Below are positions 25,585-33,351 of a DNA stretch of 64,000 nucleotides, piece by piece (the first letter of the stretch is position 1; each line of letters starts with the position of its first letter). Where the stretch lies: positions 1 to 64,000 of the forward strand of contig JAATGU010000039.1 of NCBI GenBank assembly GCA_015654535.1. Reading direction: 5' to 3'. The notes under the pieces are model-generated. The model did not search any database. It was not told where the DNA came from and saw nothing but the letters and a program-made list of their open reading frames with translations. This stretch comes from Bacteroidales bacterium (GTDB lineage Bacteria > Bacteroidota > Bacteroidia > Bacteroidales > Bacteroidaceae). Position numbers and translations under genes: made by a program.

Positions 25585-26689
25585 ATACACAACATCCTTT
25601 ATATAGTTCAAAAAAGGACATGGGTATTGACCGTTGACATTTATAACTCATATCGCTGACATAAGTAAAAATTTCACCCAAATGCTCTCCAGCTGCAAGA
25701 ATAACACCCTCAATAATTCCGGTTTTTGGATTTGTCAATGCTATTAGATAGCGAATGTCTTTTGTTGTTATGTCCGAATCTGCCATAATAAGTTCTTCAA
25801 ATTCAGGTGAGTATTTTCCCAAATCAACAGTAGGGGAATCTTGTACCTTTACTTCCAACAATTGATTGGGTATGTCAGGATAACCTCCGGCTAATCCATT
25901 CAAATTTTCTTCCGAATATCCAAGCAATTGCAAAGCCAATCGCTCCAAGGCTTGACCTCTGTTTTTAGTATCATTAGCTCCCAATGTTACACCAACTAAT
26001 TTCTTCGCAACCATTTCGGTTAGTAATTGAATAGAGAAAAGATTTTTAAAATCTGGTTCTTTCAACATATTCGATGGTGTCTCTGCATAATCATGCCTGA
26101 TTCGATAGGAAAGCTTTTTGCTGTCCTTAAAGGAGAGTACCGAATTATCTCCATTAATAATTCGTTCCCGTTGTTTATTAGAAATCATCAATTGGTGCTT
26201 GATGGTTGGTTTGCCAAATTTACCAAAACGATTCTCTATGTATTCGGGTGTAAGAATAACTATTGATTCTATGATTTCTGTATTAACATCGATTTTAACG
26301 AATATAAAGCGGATATCTTTGCATTGTATTTTACTTCCACAGGTGTATTGCACTAAAATAGAATCGCTATTTGGAACTCTATTCCATACCTGCAAATTAT
26401 AACTATTTCCTGTTGTTACAATATATGTATCAAGTAATTCTCTAAGCAAACGTGGTACGCCCTTTTGTCGGGGTGGAACAATTTCAAAATCACCGGAAAT
26501 TGCCTCATCAGAAATTCCACATTCAAAAAGAGTTTTCGTTATTAATTTTCTTAAAGAAGAGCCATCTGTACGAGGTTTACCTGTAAACCGGAATGGAGTT
26601 CCTACTAAACTTTGTAAACATTCAACTAGCTTCTCTGGAGAAATAATATGTAACGGCGATTGTGGCGGGATTTTAAATGCTTTGTCCAT
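25574..26689 (-). CDS. type II restriction endonuclease, PD-(D/E)XK type
   Basis: A 371-residue protein whose nuclease motif is GYPDIPNQLLEVKV. Asp272, Glu279 and Lys281 fit the PD-(D/E)XK catalytic set, with Glu249 a possible extra ligand (numbered from ATG 26689). Its 3' end overlaps the convergent adenine methyltransferase by 11 bp, as for cognate restriction genes. The ORF is open to 26809, where an ATG overlaps the controller gene's stop by 4 bp. The extra 40 residues (MKKLKKTFSFSLCIMLKKIA...) look non-coding, so ATG 26689 (MDKAFKIPPQS) is preferred, though coupling favours 26809. Specificity unknown. Confidence 0.85.
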   Translation of the reverse strand: MDKAFKIPPQSPLHIISPEKLVECLQSLVGTPFRFTGKPRTDGSSLRKLITKTLFECGISDEAISGDFEIVPPRQKGVPRLLRELLDTYIVTTGNSYNLQVWNRVPNSDSILVQYTCGSKIQCKDIRFIFVKIDVNTEIIESIVILTPEYIENRFGKFGKPTIKHQLMISNKQRERIINGDNSVLSFKDSKKLSYRIRHDYAETPSNMLKEPDFKNLFSIQLLTEMVAKKLVGVTLGANDTKNRGQALERLALQLLGYSEENLNGLAGGYPDIPNQLLEVKVQDSPTVDLGKYSPEFEELIMADSDITTKDIRYLIALTNPKTGIIEGVILAAGEHLGEIFTYVSDMSYKCQRSIPMSFFELYKGCCVFNP

Positions 26690-26805
26690 ATTTATTTTTT
26701 TATGAAATTTTTCTGAGGCTGATTTTTTAATTATACTTTGCAGATGAATCGCGATTTTCTTTAGCATAATACAAAGCGAAAATGAAAATGTTTTCTTCAG
26801 TTTTT

Positions 26806-27045
26806 TCATTCACAGCTACTGTTTTGCTCCAGATTCTCTAACAAATCTTTAATTTCCACATTCAATGCATTTGCAATCTTCTCAATGTTCAAAAGCGTAA
26901 TGTTCTTCTCCGCACGCTCAATCATTCCGACGTAGGTACGGTGAACACACGCTAATTCTGCAAGTTTTTCTTGTGATAGTTGCCGTTCTTTTCTATATCT
27001 TTGAACATTTGAACCAAAAACCTCTAAAATAGATTTGCTACTCAT
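26806..27045 (-). CDS. XRE-family controller protein of the restriction system
   Basis: A 79-residue single-domain protein that is almost all HTH (FGSNVQRYRKERQLSQEKL, VHRTYVGMIERAEKNITLL). It closely resembles C proteins, the small controllers encoded just before restriction endonucleases that delay their expression until the DNA is methylated. The ORF is open to 27270, but the 75-residue extension is not protein-like and the operator repeat lies inside it, so ATG 27045 (MSSKSILEVF) is used. It is followed directly by the endonuclease gene. Confidence 0.85.
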   Translation of the reverse strand: MSSKSILEVFGSNVQRYRKERQLSQEKLAELACVHRTYVGMIERAEKNITLLNIEKIANALNVEIKDLLENLEQNSSCE

Positions 27046-27057
27046 GGTATGGGATAT

Positions 27058-27106
27058 TATAGTATGCGAAATTACAGCTATACAACAACATTGACAACAT
27101 ACTATA
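27058..27106 (-). promoter_or_regulatory. inverted-repeat operator candidate for the controller protein
   Basis: TATAGTATG (27058-27066) and CATACTATA (27098-27106) are perfect complements, 31 bp apart, directly upstream of the controller gene. Further GTATG copies nearby (27046-27050) add to the pattern. This is where a C-protein operator would be expected, although it does not match the classic GACT/AGTC C-box. Confidence 0.5.
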
Positions 27107-27236
27107 ATTAGCATTTTGAATAGACTCTTTAATTTAGAGATATTTGACCCGACATTTGCAAAATGCAGTGATATAGGTAGGCTTTTGAACAATGCTAAAT
27201 GTAGTGTGTAATATCCATCAAATCGTCCAAAACAAG

Positions 27237-27331
27237 GATACTCCTTCACAAAGTTCATCCCTAACAACAATTAAGTTCACCTTGGTTTCATAACTTTTTA
27301 TCGATACTCCTTCACAAAGTTCATCCCTAAC
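27237..27331. repeat. pair of 29-bp direct repeats, 66-bp period
   Basis: The same 29 bases occur at 27237-27265 and 27303-27331, beginning GATACTCCTTC and ending CATCCCTAAC. The copies are identical and the 37 bp between them are unrelated. This is repeat-spacer-repeat geometry but with only two copies and no cas genes. It lies at the right end of the mobile element, in the 340-bp gap 27046-27385. Confidence 0.85.
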
Positions 27332-27385
27332 CCTATTGGATAAAATCGTTGAACTTTATGAGGATAAAATGTTCTGTATGAAAGG

Positions 27386-27508
27386 ATGCTAAAAGAAAAA
27401 AAAGAGGCAATCTCTCTGCTACATGAGGTACTAACAAAGCTTCGGATTTATCTTCAACAATCTCAACAATATGAAGAAGTCTTTATTCGTATCGAATTTG
27501 TACCATAA
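27386..27508 (+). CDS. possible 40-residue small protein
   Basis: An open frame coding for MLKEKKEAISLLHEVLTKLR followed by IYLQQSQQYEEVFIRIEFVP, mostly a charged amphipathic helix with a beta-like tail. An AAAGGA sequence ends at the start codon, too close for a proper ribosome site. Its stop codon overlaps the proposed right attachment core (27496-27507), so if the core is right, the frame is created at the junction or belongs to the element end. A strong terminator about 95 bp downstream suggests some transcript passes here. Could be non-coding. Confidence 0.25.
   Translation: MLKEKKEAISLLHEVLTKLRIYLQQSQQYEEVFIRIEFVP
27496..27507. repeat. candidate right attachment core
   Basis: ATTTGTACCATA, identical to 15851-15862, with GCTAAT 13 bases further on in both copies. 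Chance identity of 12 bp in such AT-rich DNA is possible, so this is a proposal. Confidence 0.5.
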
Positions 27509-27600
27509 ATGCATAACTAGCTAATATTCAGTATCAATTTCTTTTGAAGAAATTAAATAATATATAGACGCATTCATCTTCTAGGAGGTGAATTTAATTA

Positions 27601-27639
27601 AAAAGGCTGTTTCCGGTTATTCGGGAACAGCCTTTTTTT
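27601..27639 (+). terminator. strong rho-independent terminator
   Basis: GGCTGTTTCC (27605-27614) pairs with GGGAACAGCC (27623-27632), one wobble, followed by seven T. It faces right, but no proven gene lies just upstream; the 40-residue frame at 27386-27508 or an unseen RNA might use it. Confidence 0.8.
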
Positions 27640-27880
27640 GTTTGGATTATTATTTGTAAATATAGCAATAGATGCTTATATACCCTTTTTATAATGCTAA
27701 TAATGAGGAATGAAACTAAAATTAACACTATCCCGCTAAGAAAAAGAGAAAAACTTCAAGTTATATTCCGACAATACTTTTTACTTTTAGAGATATCACA
27801 CTGATAATAAGCTGCGGAAAAATTAGTTCACCCCCCTATAATAGCAGAATATATGATCTGTTTTTCCGCACATCCCCAGG

Positions 27881-27977
27881 GTCCATAGCTAACCCTAATA
27901 GCTATTTAACTCGATTCTGCAAGGCAGTCCCTTGCGATAGCCTGTAGTCCATAGCTAACCCTAATAGCTATTTAACT
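27881..27977. repeat. pair of 31-bp direct repeats, 66-bp period
   Basis: Identical 31-bp copies at 27881-27911 and 27947-27977, starting GTCCATAGCTAACCCTAATA. The 35 bp between them differ. Each copy contains a 7-bp inverted repeat (ATAGCTA ... TAGCTAT). The 66-bp period equals that of the repeat pair at 27237, and both repeats share a short related core (CTAACCCTA versus CCTAACCCTA beyond the second copy). Confidence 0.85.
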
Positions 27978-28047
27978 ATAGCTATGTGAAAATTACACTT
28001 TGTTATACTTTTATCGGTTTTTGGGCTGCTAAATAAAATAAAATTAG

Positions 28048-28055
28048 TAGCTTTG
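28048..28055 (+). promoter_or_regulatory. -7 promoter box of the GT9 gene
   Basis: TAGCTTTG matches TAnnTTTG, 57 bp before the start codon. A TTTG at 28020-28023 is 24 bp upstream, slightly too far for an ideal -33 box. Confidence 0.5.
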
Positions 28056-28112
28056 AAACAAAATGAAAAACGACAGTAAAAACTACAGATATAAATTTAA
28101 TAAGTTGAGAAT

Positions 28113-29162
28113 ATGGATATTTTAAGAAATATCAACATAGTAAAAAGAGTTATTTTAAAGGCTATAACTAAAAATATTGGCGTTTCTAAAAACAATCAAA
28201 ATGTTGGTCTATTAAATAAAACTGAGATTAAAAGAATTCTTATAACCAGACCTAATCATAGATTGGGAAATCAGTTATTAACGACTCCTATTGTTCAAGA
28301 AGTGATGGAGTTGTTTCCCAATTGTAAAATAGATTTGTTTGTAAAAGGAAATATAGCTCCAATTATATTTATTAATTATGAAAACGTTGATAAGATCATA
28401 CAGTTACCCAAAAAGCATTTTAAACAAATATTTCAATATCTTCAAGGGTGGTTGAGTATCAGAAAACGACATTATGATCTTGTAATAAACGTAGAGAAAA
28501 ACTCCTCATCAGGTAGACTTTCGACGAGGTTTGCTAATTCAAAATATAAATTTTATGGTGATGATGAAAATGATTTTCAACTTAAATATACTGATTTTCA
28601 GCATATGGCTAAATATCCGGTTTATAGTTTTCGTTATTATTTATCTAAGCTAGGAATTACTGGCAATGACAAAGAAATTCCATATTTAGATATCAAATTA
28701 AGCTCTTCTGAAATTGCAGAAGGGAAAACAATACTTCAAAATCTTATTGATAAAGAAAAAAAAACAATTTGTTTATTCACTTATGCAACTGGAGCAAAAT
28801 GCTATACGGAATTATGGTGGTTAGAATTCTATGAAAAATTAAAATCACAATATCCAAACTTTAATATTCTTGAAGTTTTACCAGTTGAGAACATTTCAAA
28901 AATATCATTTAAAGAACCAACATTTTATAGCAAAGACATTCGGGAAATTGGTGCAGTAATTGCAAATACCGATATTTTTATAGGTGCAGACAGTGGTATT
29001 ATGCACTTAACAAGTTCTGTGAAAATCCCTACTCTCGGACTATTTTCTGTTACTAGTCTAGATAAATATGCACCATACAATAATAAAAGTAAGGGCTTAG
29101 ATACTAACGAGCTAAATATTGATGAAATTATCAATGAAATAGATAAAATTCTTTTGGTATAA
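28113..29162 (+). CDS. glycosyltransferase family 9 (heptosyltransferase-like)
   Basis: A 349-residue GT-B fold protein like ADP-heptose:LPS heptosyltransferases. The N-terminal donor-side motif is KRILITRPNHRLGNQLLTTP (residues about 41-60). The C-terminal half has the conserved DIFIGADSGIMHLTSSVKIPTLGLFSVT near residues 290-315, where the sugar-nucleotide binds. It would add a heptose or related sugar to LPS/LOS core or another surface glycan, on the cytoplasmic face of the inner membrane. It stands alone between the mobile element end and a GH2 gene, with no other LPS genes nearby. The acceptor is unknown. Confidence 0.85.
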   Translation: MDILRNINIVKRVILKAITKNIGVSKNNQNVGLLNKTEIKRILITRPNHRLGNQLLTTPIVQEVMELFPNCKIDLFVKGNIAPIIFINYENVDKIIQLPKKHFKQIFQYLQGWLSIRKRHYDLVINVEKNSSSGRLSTRFANSKYKFYGDDENDFQLKYTDFQHMAKYPVYSFRYYLSKLGITGNDKEIPYLDIKLSSSEIAEGKTILQNLIDKEKKTICLFTYATGAKCYTELWWLEFYEKLKSQYPNFNILEVLPVENISKISFKEPTFYSKDIREIGAVIANTDIFIGADSGIMHLTSSVKIPTLGLFSVTSLDKYAPYNNKSKGLDTNELNIDEIINEIDKILLV

Positions 29163-29236
29163 ATAATATTTGCCAGGCACTCTTTATTTATAAAAAGAAT
29201 GAAAAACAGTGATAGATAATGGTTTAGTAATAACTT

Positions 29237-32209
29237 TTATTCTACAACTGTTTTTTTATATATTTCAACTTCAACAATCCCTAACTGTTTTCTGGATTTA
29301 TCTTGTTTCTTAATCTCTTTTTTACCAGTGATTTCTACTATATTAAAGGCATCTTGTTCTTTATTTTCTCCTGTGAGTTCCACTTTAACAAACCGTCCAA
29401 CCGTGGAATTTATCGGAATGGTGATATATCCAAGGCTTTTTTCTGTATCCCCCCTGAATACTTCTTTACCATCAATCAAAATGCGGATAGGGTAGGTCTT
29501 ATTTCTCCAGCTATTCATTTTGAAGACCAATTCGGAGATGGTATCATTCCGTTCTAGTTCATAGGTTATCCAGTTCTTTCCTAATTCTCCGTCACTATCC
29601 CATTCTGTTTCTTCATTATCATCAAAACTTGAGAGTGCTTTTTCTTCATTGCTCCCTGCGGTTACTTTCACAATGTGAATAGGGATTCTGTTTATAGTAA
29701 ATGAGGAGGTGAAGGGTGTTGCTCCTCTTTCCAGGTAAGAAGGAAGGTGCTCTGCCTGAAAGTATTCCGACAAACCGTTTGCTTCCTTCATTGTTTTGGA
29801 AGTTAAAGAAAGGGAGTCTGTTTGTAAGCCAATGGATGAGGCTGTTAAACTAATATTTCCGGCGTTAGGCAACGTACGAATTAAAACACGGTTTACTCCA
29901 CATTCTACCGGAAGTTCTTTTGCCAGAATATAATTATTTTGCCCTTGCGCAATACCTCCGCGCCATTCTGCCGGTCCGTCCAAACGGAAAGAAACAATAT
30001 TGTTTGCAGTAGGACATCTGTTTCCTTCTTTATCCACCACTTCAAATTCAATTAAAGCCATGTCCGCCCCATCAGCAATTAATCCATCGGGACTCTCATA
30101 GTTTTTCATGTGAATAGCAAAAGGAGTTCCTGCCGTGCGAAATTCATCACGGCTGATTTCCTTACCTTCTTTATTGTAAGAGATAGCAATTAACTTCCCT
30201 TTTTCCCATTGCACATCCTTAAACGTGAATAAGAATTGGTAACTTTGTTGTCCATAACCAAGAGATTTTCCGTTGAGTTGTAATTCAACTTTGCTTCCGG
30301 TAGAGGCAACATAAATATCTTTCCTGACTTGCGGAGTATAATTCCAGTGACCAATAATATGTGTATGTGGTTTTTCAACATCAACCCATCCGTCCCACAT
30401 TACCTGATGAACAAAGAAAGCGTCTTTTGGCAATCTCATAGCATCTACTTCGCCGCTACGTCGATAGTTTTCTTCTCCACGGAAATGAGTGTTAGAATCA
30501 GAAAAGACAATATTTGTTCCTCCTGAACTCACCCGTTCACCCGTTCCAGGGCGTTCCCGATAATAATCATACCAGCGAATGATATTTTCAATGGCATGAG
30601 AATCTTGGTTGCGGTTATAGTCAAAGGCATTTTGTCCTTTATATAAAGGTCCCGCTCCGTTCTTATGATAAGGAGGAGTAAACTCATCCCAATATTTACG
30701 TAAGCCCTCATCCCGTGAATATTCCATAGCCCACATTGGATGACGTGCACTTTTGTTAATATACAACATTTCACCTCCATATTCCGCGGTTTTGCTATCC
30801 AACATTTCACGAGCACCAATCGCCCTTCCACCATACGGATCATATAAATCTCTGATCGCTTTCATCTCTTTCATATGCTCTTCAAAAATACCTTTATTTC
30901 CGCATTCATAAAAGAGAATACTTGGGTTATTACGATTGTAAATGATAGCATCTCTCATTACCTCTTTTCGTTGTTCCCATTTTCTACCAATCGCATCTTT
31001 CTCCGAGTCTCCGGCAGGCATGGCTTGTATCAATCCTACTCTGTCACAGGATTCCACATCTTGTTTCCAAGGAGTGATGTGCATCCATCGAACTAAGTTG
31101 GCATTTCCCTTCACCATGAGGCCATTGCTGAAATCACTCAACCAAGCGGGTACAGAAACTCCTACAGCAGGCCATTCATTACTAGTCCTTTGTGCATAAC
31201 CTTTCAATTGAAGAATGCGATCATTCAATGAAACCATTCCTTTCTCGAAAGCTGTTTTGCGAAAACCTGTTCGTGTTTTTACTACATCAATAGCTTTCCC
31301 GTTTATGCTAAGAACACTATATACATTATATAAATAACCATATCCCCAACTCCAGAAATGGAGTCCACTCACCTTATCTTCAGTTTTAAACAACGCTTTT
31401 TCTTCTTCCGCCAGAACCTTTCTTTCTCCTTTGATCTCTTTTATAATTTTTCCATTCATGTCTTCAATAAATACTTCAAAAGAGATATCTTGTGGCTTTT
31501 TGGTCTCATTTTTTATTTCGGATTCAACACAAACAACGGCTGATTGCTGTTTAATATTAATATCTTTGGCATAAATATATGTTCCGGTTGTTTGCAGATT
31601 ACTATAAAGCGGTAGCGTCTGATAAGTTTTGGGAGTAATGTGAAGTACTACATTTTTAGGGATACCTCCGTAGTTTGCATTAAAATTCCTATCATTCCAT
31701 TGGAAAGTACTTCCTGTTTTTTTTTCTTTATAATCCCATGAATTGTCAATTCTTACGGCAATCACATTGTCTTTCTTTCCCAGATTTACCAAATTCGAAA
31801 GATCAAATCCGCAAGCCATAATTCCATTTTCGTGAGTGCCGATGGCTTTGCCATTAACATAAAACTCTCCCCCTTGCCGAATGCCTTGAAACTCTAAAAA
31901 GATTTTTTTATCTTTTGCTGAAAGAGGAAGTTTAAAATGCTTTCTGTACCATATAATTCCAGTGGTTAGCTTATCAATAGATACTTTAAAAGCATCGTCT
32001 TCATTAAAAGCATGAGGCAAAGTAATCTTTTTCCAGGACGCATCATTGAATTTTTGTTGTTCAACTCCCGAAGAATCGCCAACGAATAATAACCATCCTG
32101 AGTTGAAGTTGTACTTAGCTCTCTCATTATCATTAAAGAAGCGCTTGCTCGCAAAACTTTCTGCTGGCAGTAAAAGTATAATCAATAAGTAAAGGAGAAT
32201 ATGTTTCAT
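29237..32209 (-). CDS. glycoside hydrolase family 2 protein, secreted
   Basis: A 990-residue exported enzyme (signal peptide to about SFA/SK, residue 20). It has the GH2 jelly-roll sugar-binding domain (about 40-215), Ig-like domain, TIM barrel (about 330-600), further beta domains and a C-terminal discoidin-like region (residues about 860-985). The nucleophile candidate is Glu496 in PMWAMEYSRD. The acid/base motif, normally GNE, here reads E435-C-G-N-K-G, with Lys439 where Glu is expected. Some GH2-related groups have a WE-x-GN form, so Glu435 might serve. Beta-galactosidase is the default guess, but specificity is unresolved. Promoter box TATCTTTG lies 25 bp upstream. Confidence 0.88.
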   Translation of the reverse strand: MKHILLYLLIILLLPAESFASKRFFNDNERAKYNFNSGWLLFVGDSSGVEQQKFNDASWKKITLPHAFNEDDAFKVSIDKLTTGIIWYRKHFKLPLSAKDKKIFLEFQGIRQGGEFYVNGKAIGTHENGIMACGFDLSNLVNLGKKDNVIAVRIDNSWDYKEKKTGSTFQWNDRNFNANYGGIPKNVVLHITPKTYQTLPLYSNLQTTGTYIYAKDINIKQQSAVVCVESEIKNETKKPQDISFEVFIEDMNGKIIKEIKGERKVLAEEEKALFKTEDKVSGLHFWSWGYGYLYNVYSVLSINGKAIDVVKTRTGFRKTAFEKGMVSLNDRILQLKGYAQRTSNEWPAVGVSVPAWLSDFSNGLMVKGNANLVRWMHITPWKQDVESCDRVGLIQAMPAGDSEKDAIGRKWEQRKEVMRDAIIYNRNNPSILFYECGNKGIFEEHMKEMKAIRDLYDPYGGRAIGAREMLDSKTAEYGGEMLYINKSARHPMWAMEYSRDEGLRKYWDEFTPPYHKNGAGPLYKGQNAFDYNRNQDSHAIENIIRWYDYYRERPGTGERVSSGGTNIVFSDSNTHFRGEENYRRSGEVDAMRLPKDAFFVHQVMWDGWVDVEKPHTHIIGHWNYTPQVRKDIYVASTGSKVELQLNGKSLGYGQQSYQFLFTFKDVQWEKGKLIAISYNKEGKEISRDEFRTAGTPFAIHMKNYESPDGLIADGADMALIEFEVVDKEGNRCPTANNIVSFRLDGPAEWRGGIAQGQNNYILAKELPVECGVNRVLIRTLPNAGNISLTASSIGLQTDSLSLTSKTMKEANGLSEYFQAEHLPSYLERGATPFTSSFTINRIPIHIVKVTAGSNEEKALSSFDDNEETEWDSDGELGKNWITYELERNDTISELVFKMNSWRNKTYPIRILIDGKEVFRGDTEKSLGYITIPINSTVGRFVKVELTGENKEQDAFNIVEITGKKEIKKQDKSRKQLGIVEVEIYKKTVVE

Positions 32210-32234
32210 AGGACTAAATATATAAATTAGATAA

Positions 32235-32242
32235 CAAAGATA
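32235..32242 (-). promoter_or_regulatory. -7 promoter box of the GH2 gene
   Basis: CAAAGATA on the plus strand reads TATCTTTG on the minus strand and sits 25 bp before the GH2 start codon. Confidence 0.5.
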
Positions 32243-32320
32243 GAAATGATTGCATTAAACAATTTGTATAAGAGTGTTTTTGCATGTCATATTGTACACA
32301 TTTATAAGAAAATAAAAAAA

Positions 32321-32344
32321 AAGTTGCTCATCAAGACGCAACTT
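32321..32344 (-). terminator. minus-strand terminator after the small secreted protein
   Basis: AAGTTGC (32321-32327) and GCAACTT (32338-32344) form a stem, followed on the minus strand by nine T in ten bases. It terminates leftward transcripts arriving from 33.1 kb. It cuts through a minus-strand open frame (32255-32536), which argues against that frame being a gene. The rest of 32210-32644 shows no other feature. Confidence 0.75.
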
Positions 32345-32644
32345 CTCTTTTATAATAAATCTTTTAGTATTATCGAACTCTGTATAAACTTTATTTTTGT
32401 AAATTTTAGGCGTTTCACCTCCTGCTATTATTTCGCCTGGATACTTATGGGTAAACTTAACTGTCTGTGAGGATACAAAAAGTTCAATATTTCTTTCGCT
32501 ATCTTTCGTTATTACTTTTTTCTTGATCAAAAAACTCATAAATATATATTTGACAGAAGAAATGCCTTGAGGAAGGCTTTGCATCCAGATGATAAGTTCA
32601 TTGTAAACGTTGCGTGTAATCTATGTATATTTAAGATTGTCAAC

Positions 32645-33133
32645 TCAATTCTGGGTGCAATTAATCTTCTGATTCTCGCAATATGAAACAAATCGAGCAA
32701 GCATGTCTGTCCATTGTTTCTGGTTAAATACGCAAGCAACTTTACGCTCTTTATCATATACAAGGGTATATTTAAATCCAAGTTGTTTTAGCGTTTTTAC
32801 TTGAATACCCGAAATATAAGTCAATACCTTATCTTCATTTTTATACTTTTCTGTAAATTCAACAACCTGAGTTAAAAATAGAGACATTTCTTTTGCATTT
32901 CCTTTAAAATATTCAACTTCATAAGCTCCTTTAACCCAGTCATCAAAGTAAAGTTGGTATCCCCATAAAGAAAAGGTGTCAACCTGAATATTATTATTGC
33001 TTTCAAGAACTTTCCAATGTGACAGATATGTATTTGAAATTTTGTTTGAAAATACAGTCTCAAGTTTATAGGTCTGTGAAAATAAGTTTGCAGAGATAAA
33101 GCAAACAATTGCAATTAAAATTATTTTTTTCAT
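32645..33133 (-). CDS. hypothetical secreted protein
   Basis: A 162-residue protein beginning MKKIILIAIVCFISANLFSQ, a clear signal peptide with cleavage near SANLFSQ, so it is exported. The mature part is rich in aromatic and charged residues (VLESNNNIQVDTFSLWGYQL, YISGIQVKTLKQLGFKY) and I do not recognise a domain. The open frame extends to 33196, but the first 21 residues before this Met are untypical. It lies downstream of the peptidase operon terminator at 33271-33306, so it is probably separately expressed. Nothing else indicates its role. Confidence 0.75.
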   Translation of the reverse strand: MKKIILIAIVCFISANLFSQTYKLETVFSNKISNTYLSHWKVLESNNNIQVDTFSLWGYQLYFDDWVKGAYEVEYFKGNAKEMSLFLTQVVEFTEKYKNEDKVLTYISGIQVKTLKQLGFKYTLVYDKERKVACVFNQKQWTDMLARFVSYCENQKINCTQN

Positions 33134-33270
33134 TATTTGAATTATATTTAAATTAAACAATATACAAATGTATATAAAGTTCAACAGAATAAACAACTAT
33201 TTTATCATGTATTTCAACAATATACAAAAAAATAAGTTAACCCAACTCATCTACATGCCCACAAAAAGAA

Positions 33271-33306
33271 GAAAATCAGCCAACAATTAAATGTAGACTG
33301 ATTTTC
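33271..33306 (-). terminator. terminator of the peptidase operon
   Basis: GAAAATCAG (33271-33279) pairs with CTGATTTTC (33298-33306), starting 46 bp after the last stop codon. The loop of 18 bases is large, but the sides are U-rich in both directions. Confidence 0.6.
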
Positions 33307-33351
33307 TTACTATAGAGTGATAAGCAATTTATTTACTTTACATGAAATCTA

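Larger units (their letters stand above)
15851..27507. mobile_element. integrative mobilisable element inserted downstream of dnaK
   Basis: The segment carries its own tyrosine integrase, excisionase-like HTH, replication-type ATPase, mobilisation genes and cargo (HEPN protein, restriction-modification system). None fits the flanking core genes. The 12-bp sequence ATTTGTACCATA occurs at 15851-15862, upstream of the integrase module, and again at 27496-27507 beyond the restriction genes; these are proposed att copies. Both copies are also followed, 13 bases later, by GCTAAT. Type of element: mobilised by a helper, because it has a relaxase-like module but no conjugation apparatus. Ends are inferred, so limits may be off by some hundreds of bases, but the contents leave little doubt that this is an acquired element. 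Confidence 0.75.
27509..28047. other. gene-poor region beyond the element, with terminator and repeats
   Basis: Between the putative right end and the glycosyltransferase promoter. It holds a strong terminator and a pair of 31-bp direct repeats, listed separately. No protein is apparent. Confidence 0.5.

Noticed and set aside
27046-27270. 75-residue N-terminal extension of the controller protein
   Set aside because: It contains the operator-like inverted repeat and is not protein-like; C proteins are about 80 residues.
27237-27977. Repeat pairs with 29- and 31-bp copies and 35-37-bp spacers as CRISPR arrays
   Set aside because: Only two copies each, different repeat sequences, no cas genes in the window, and no array-like continuation. 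Reported as direct repeats instead.
32255-32536. 94-codon minus-strand frame as a gene
   Set aside because: A strong terminator (32321-32344) lies inside the frame and no recognisable domain or signal is present.
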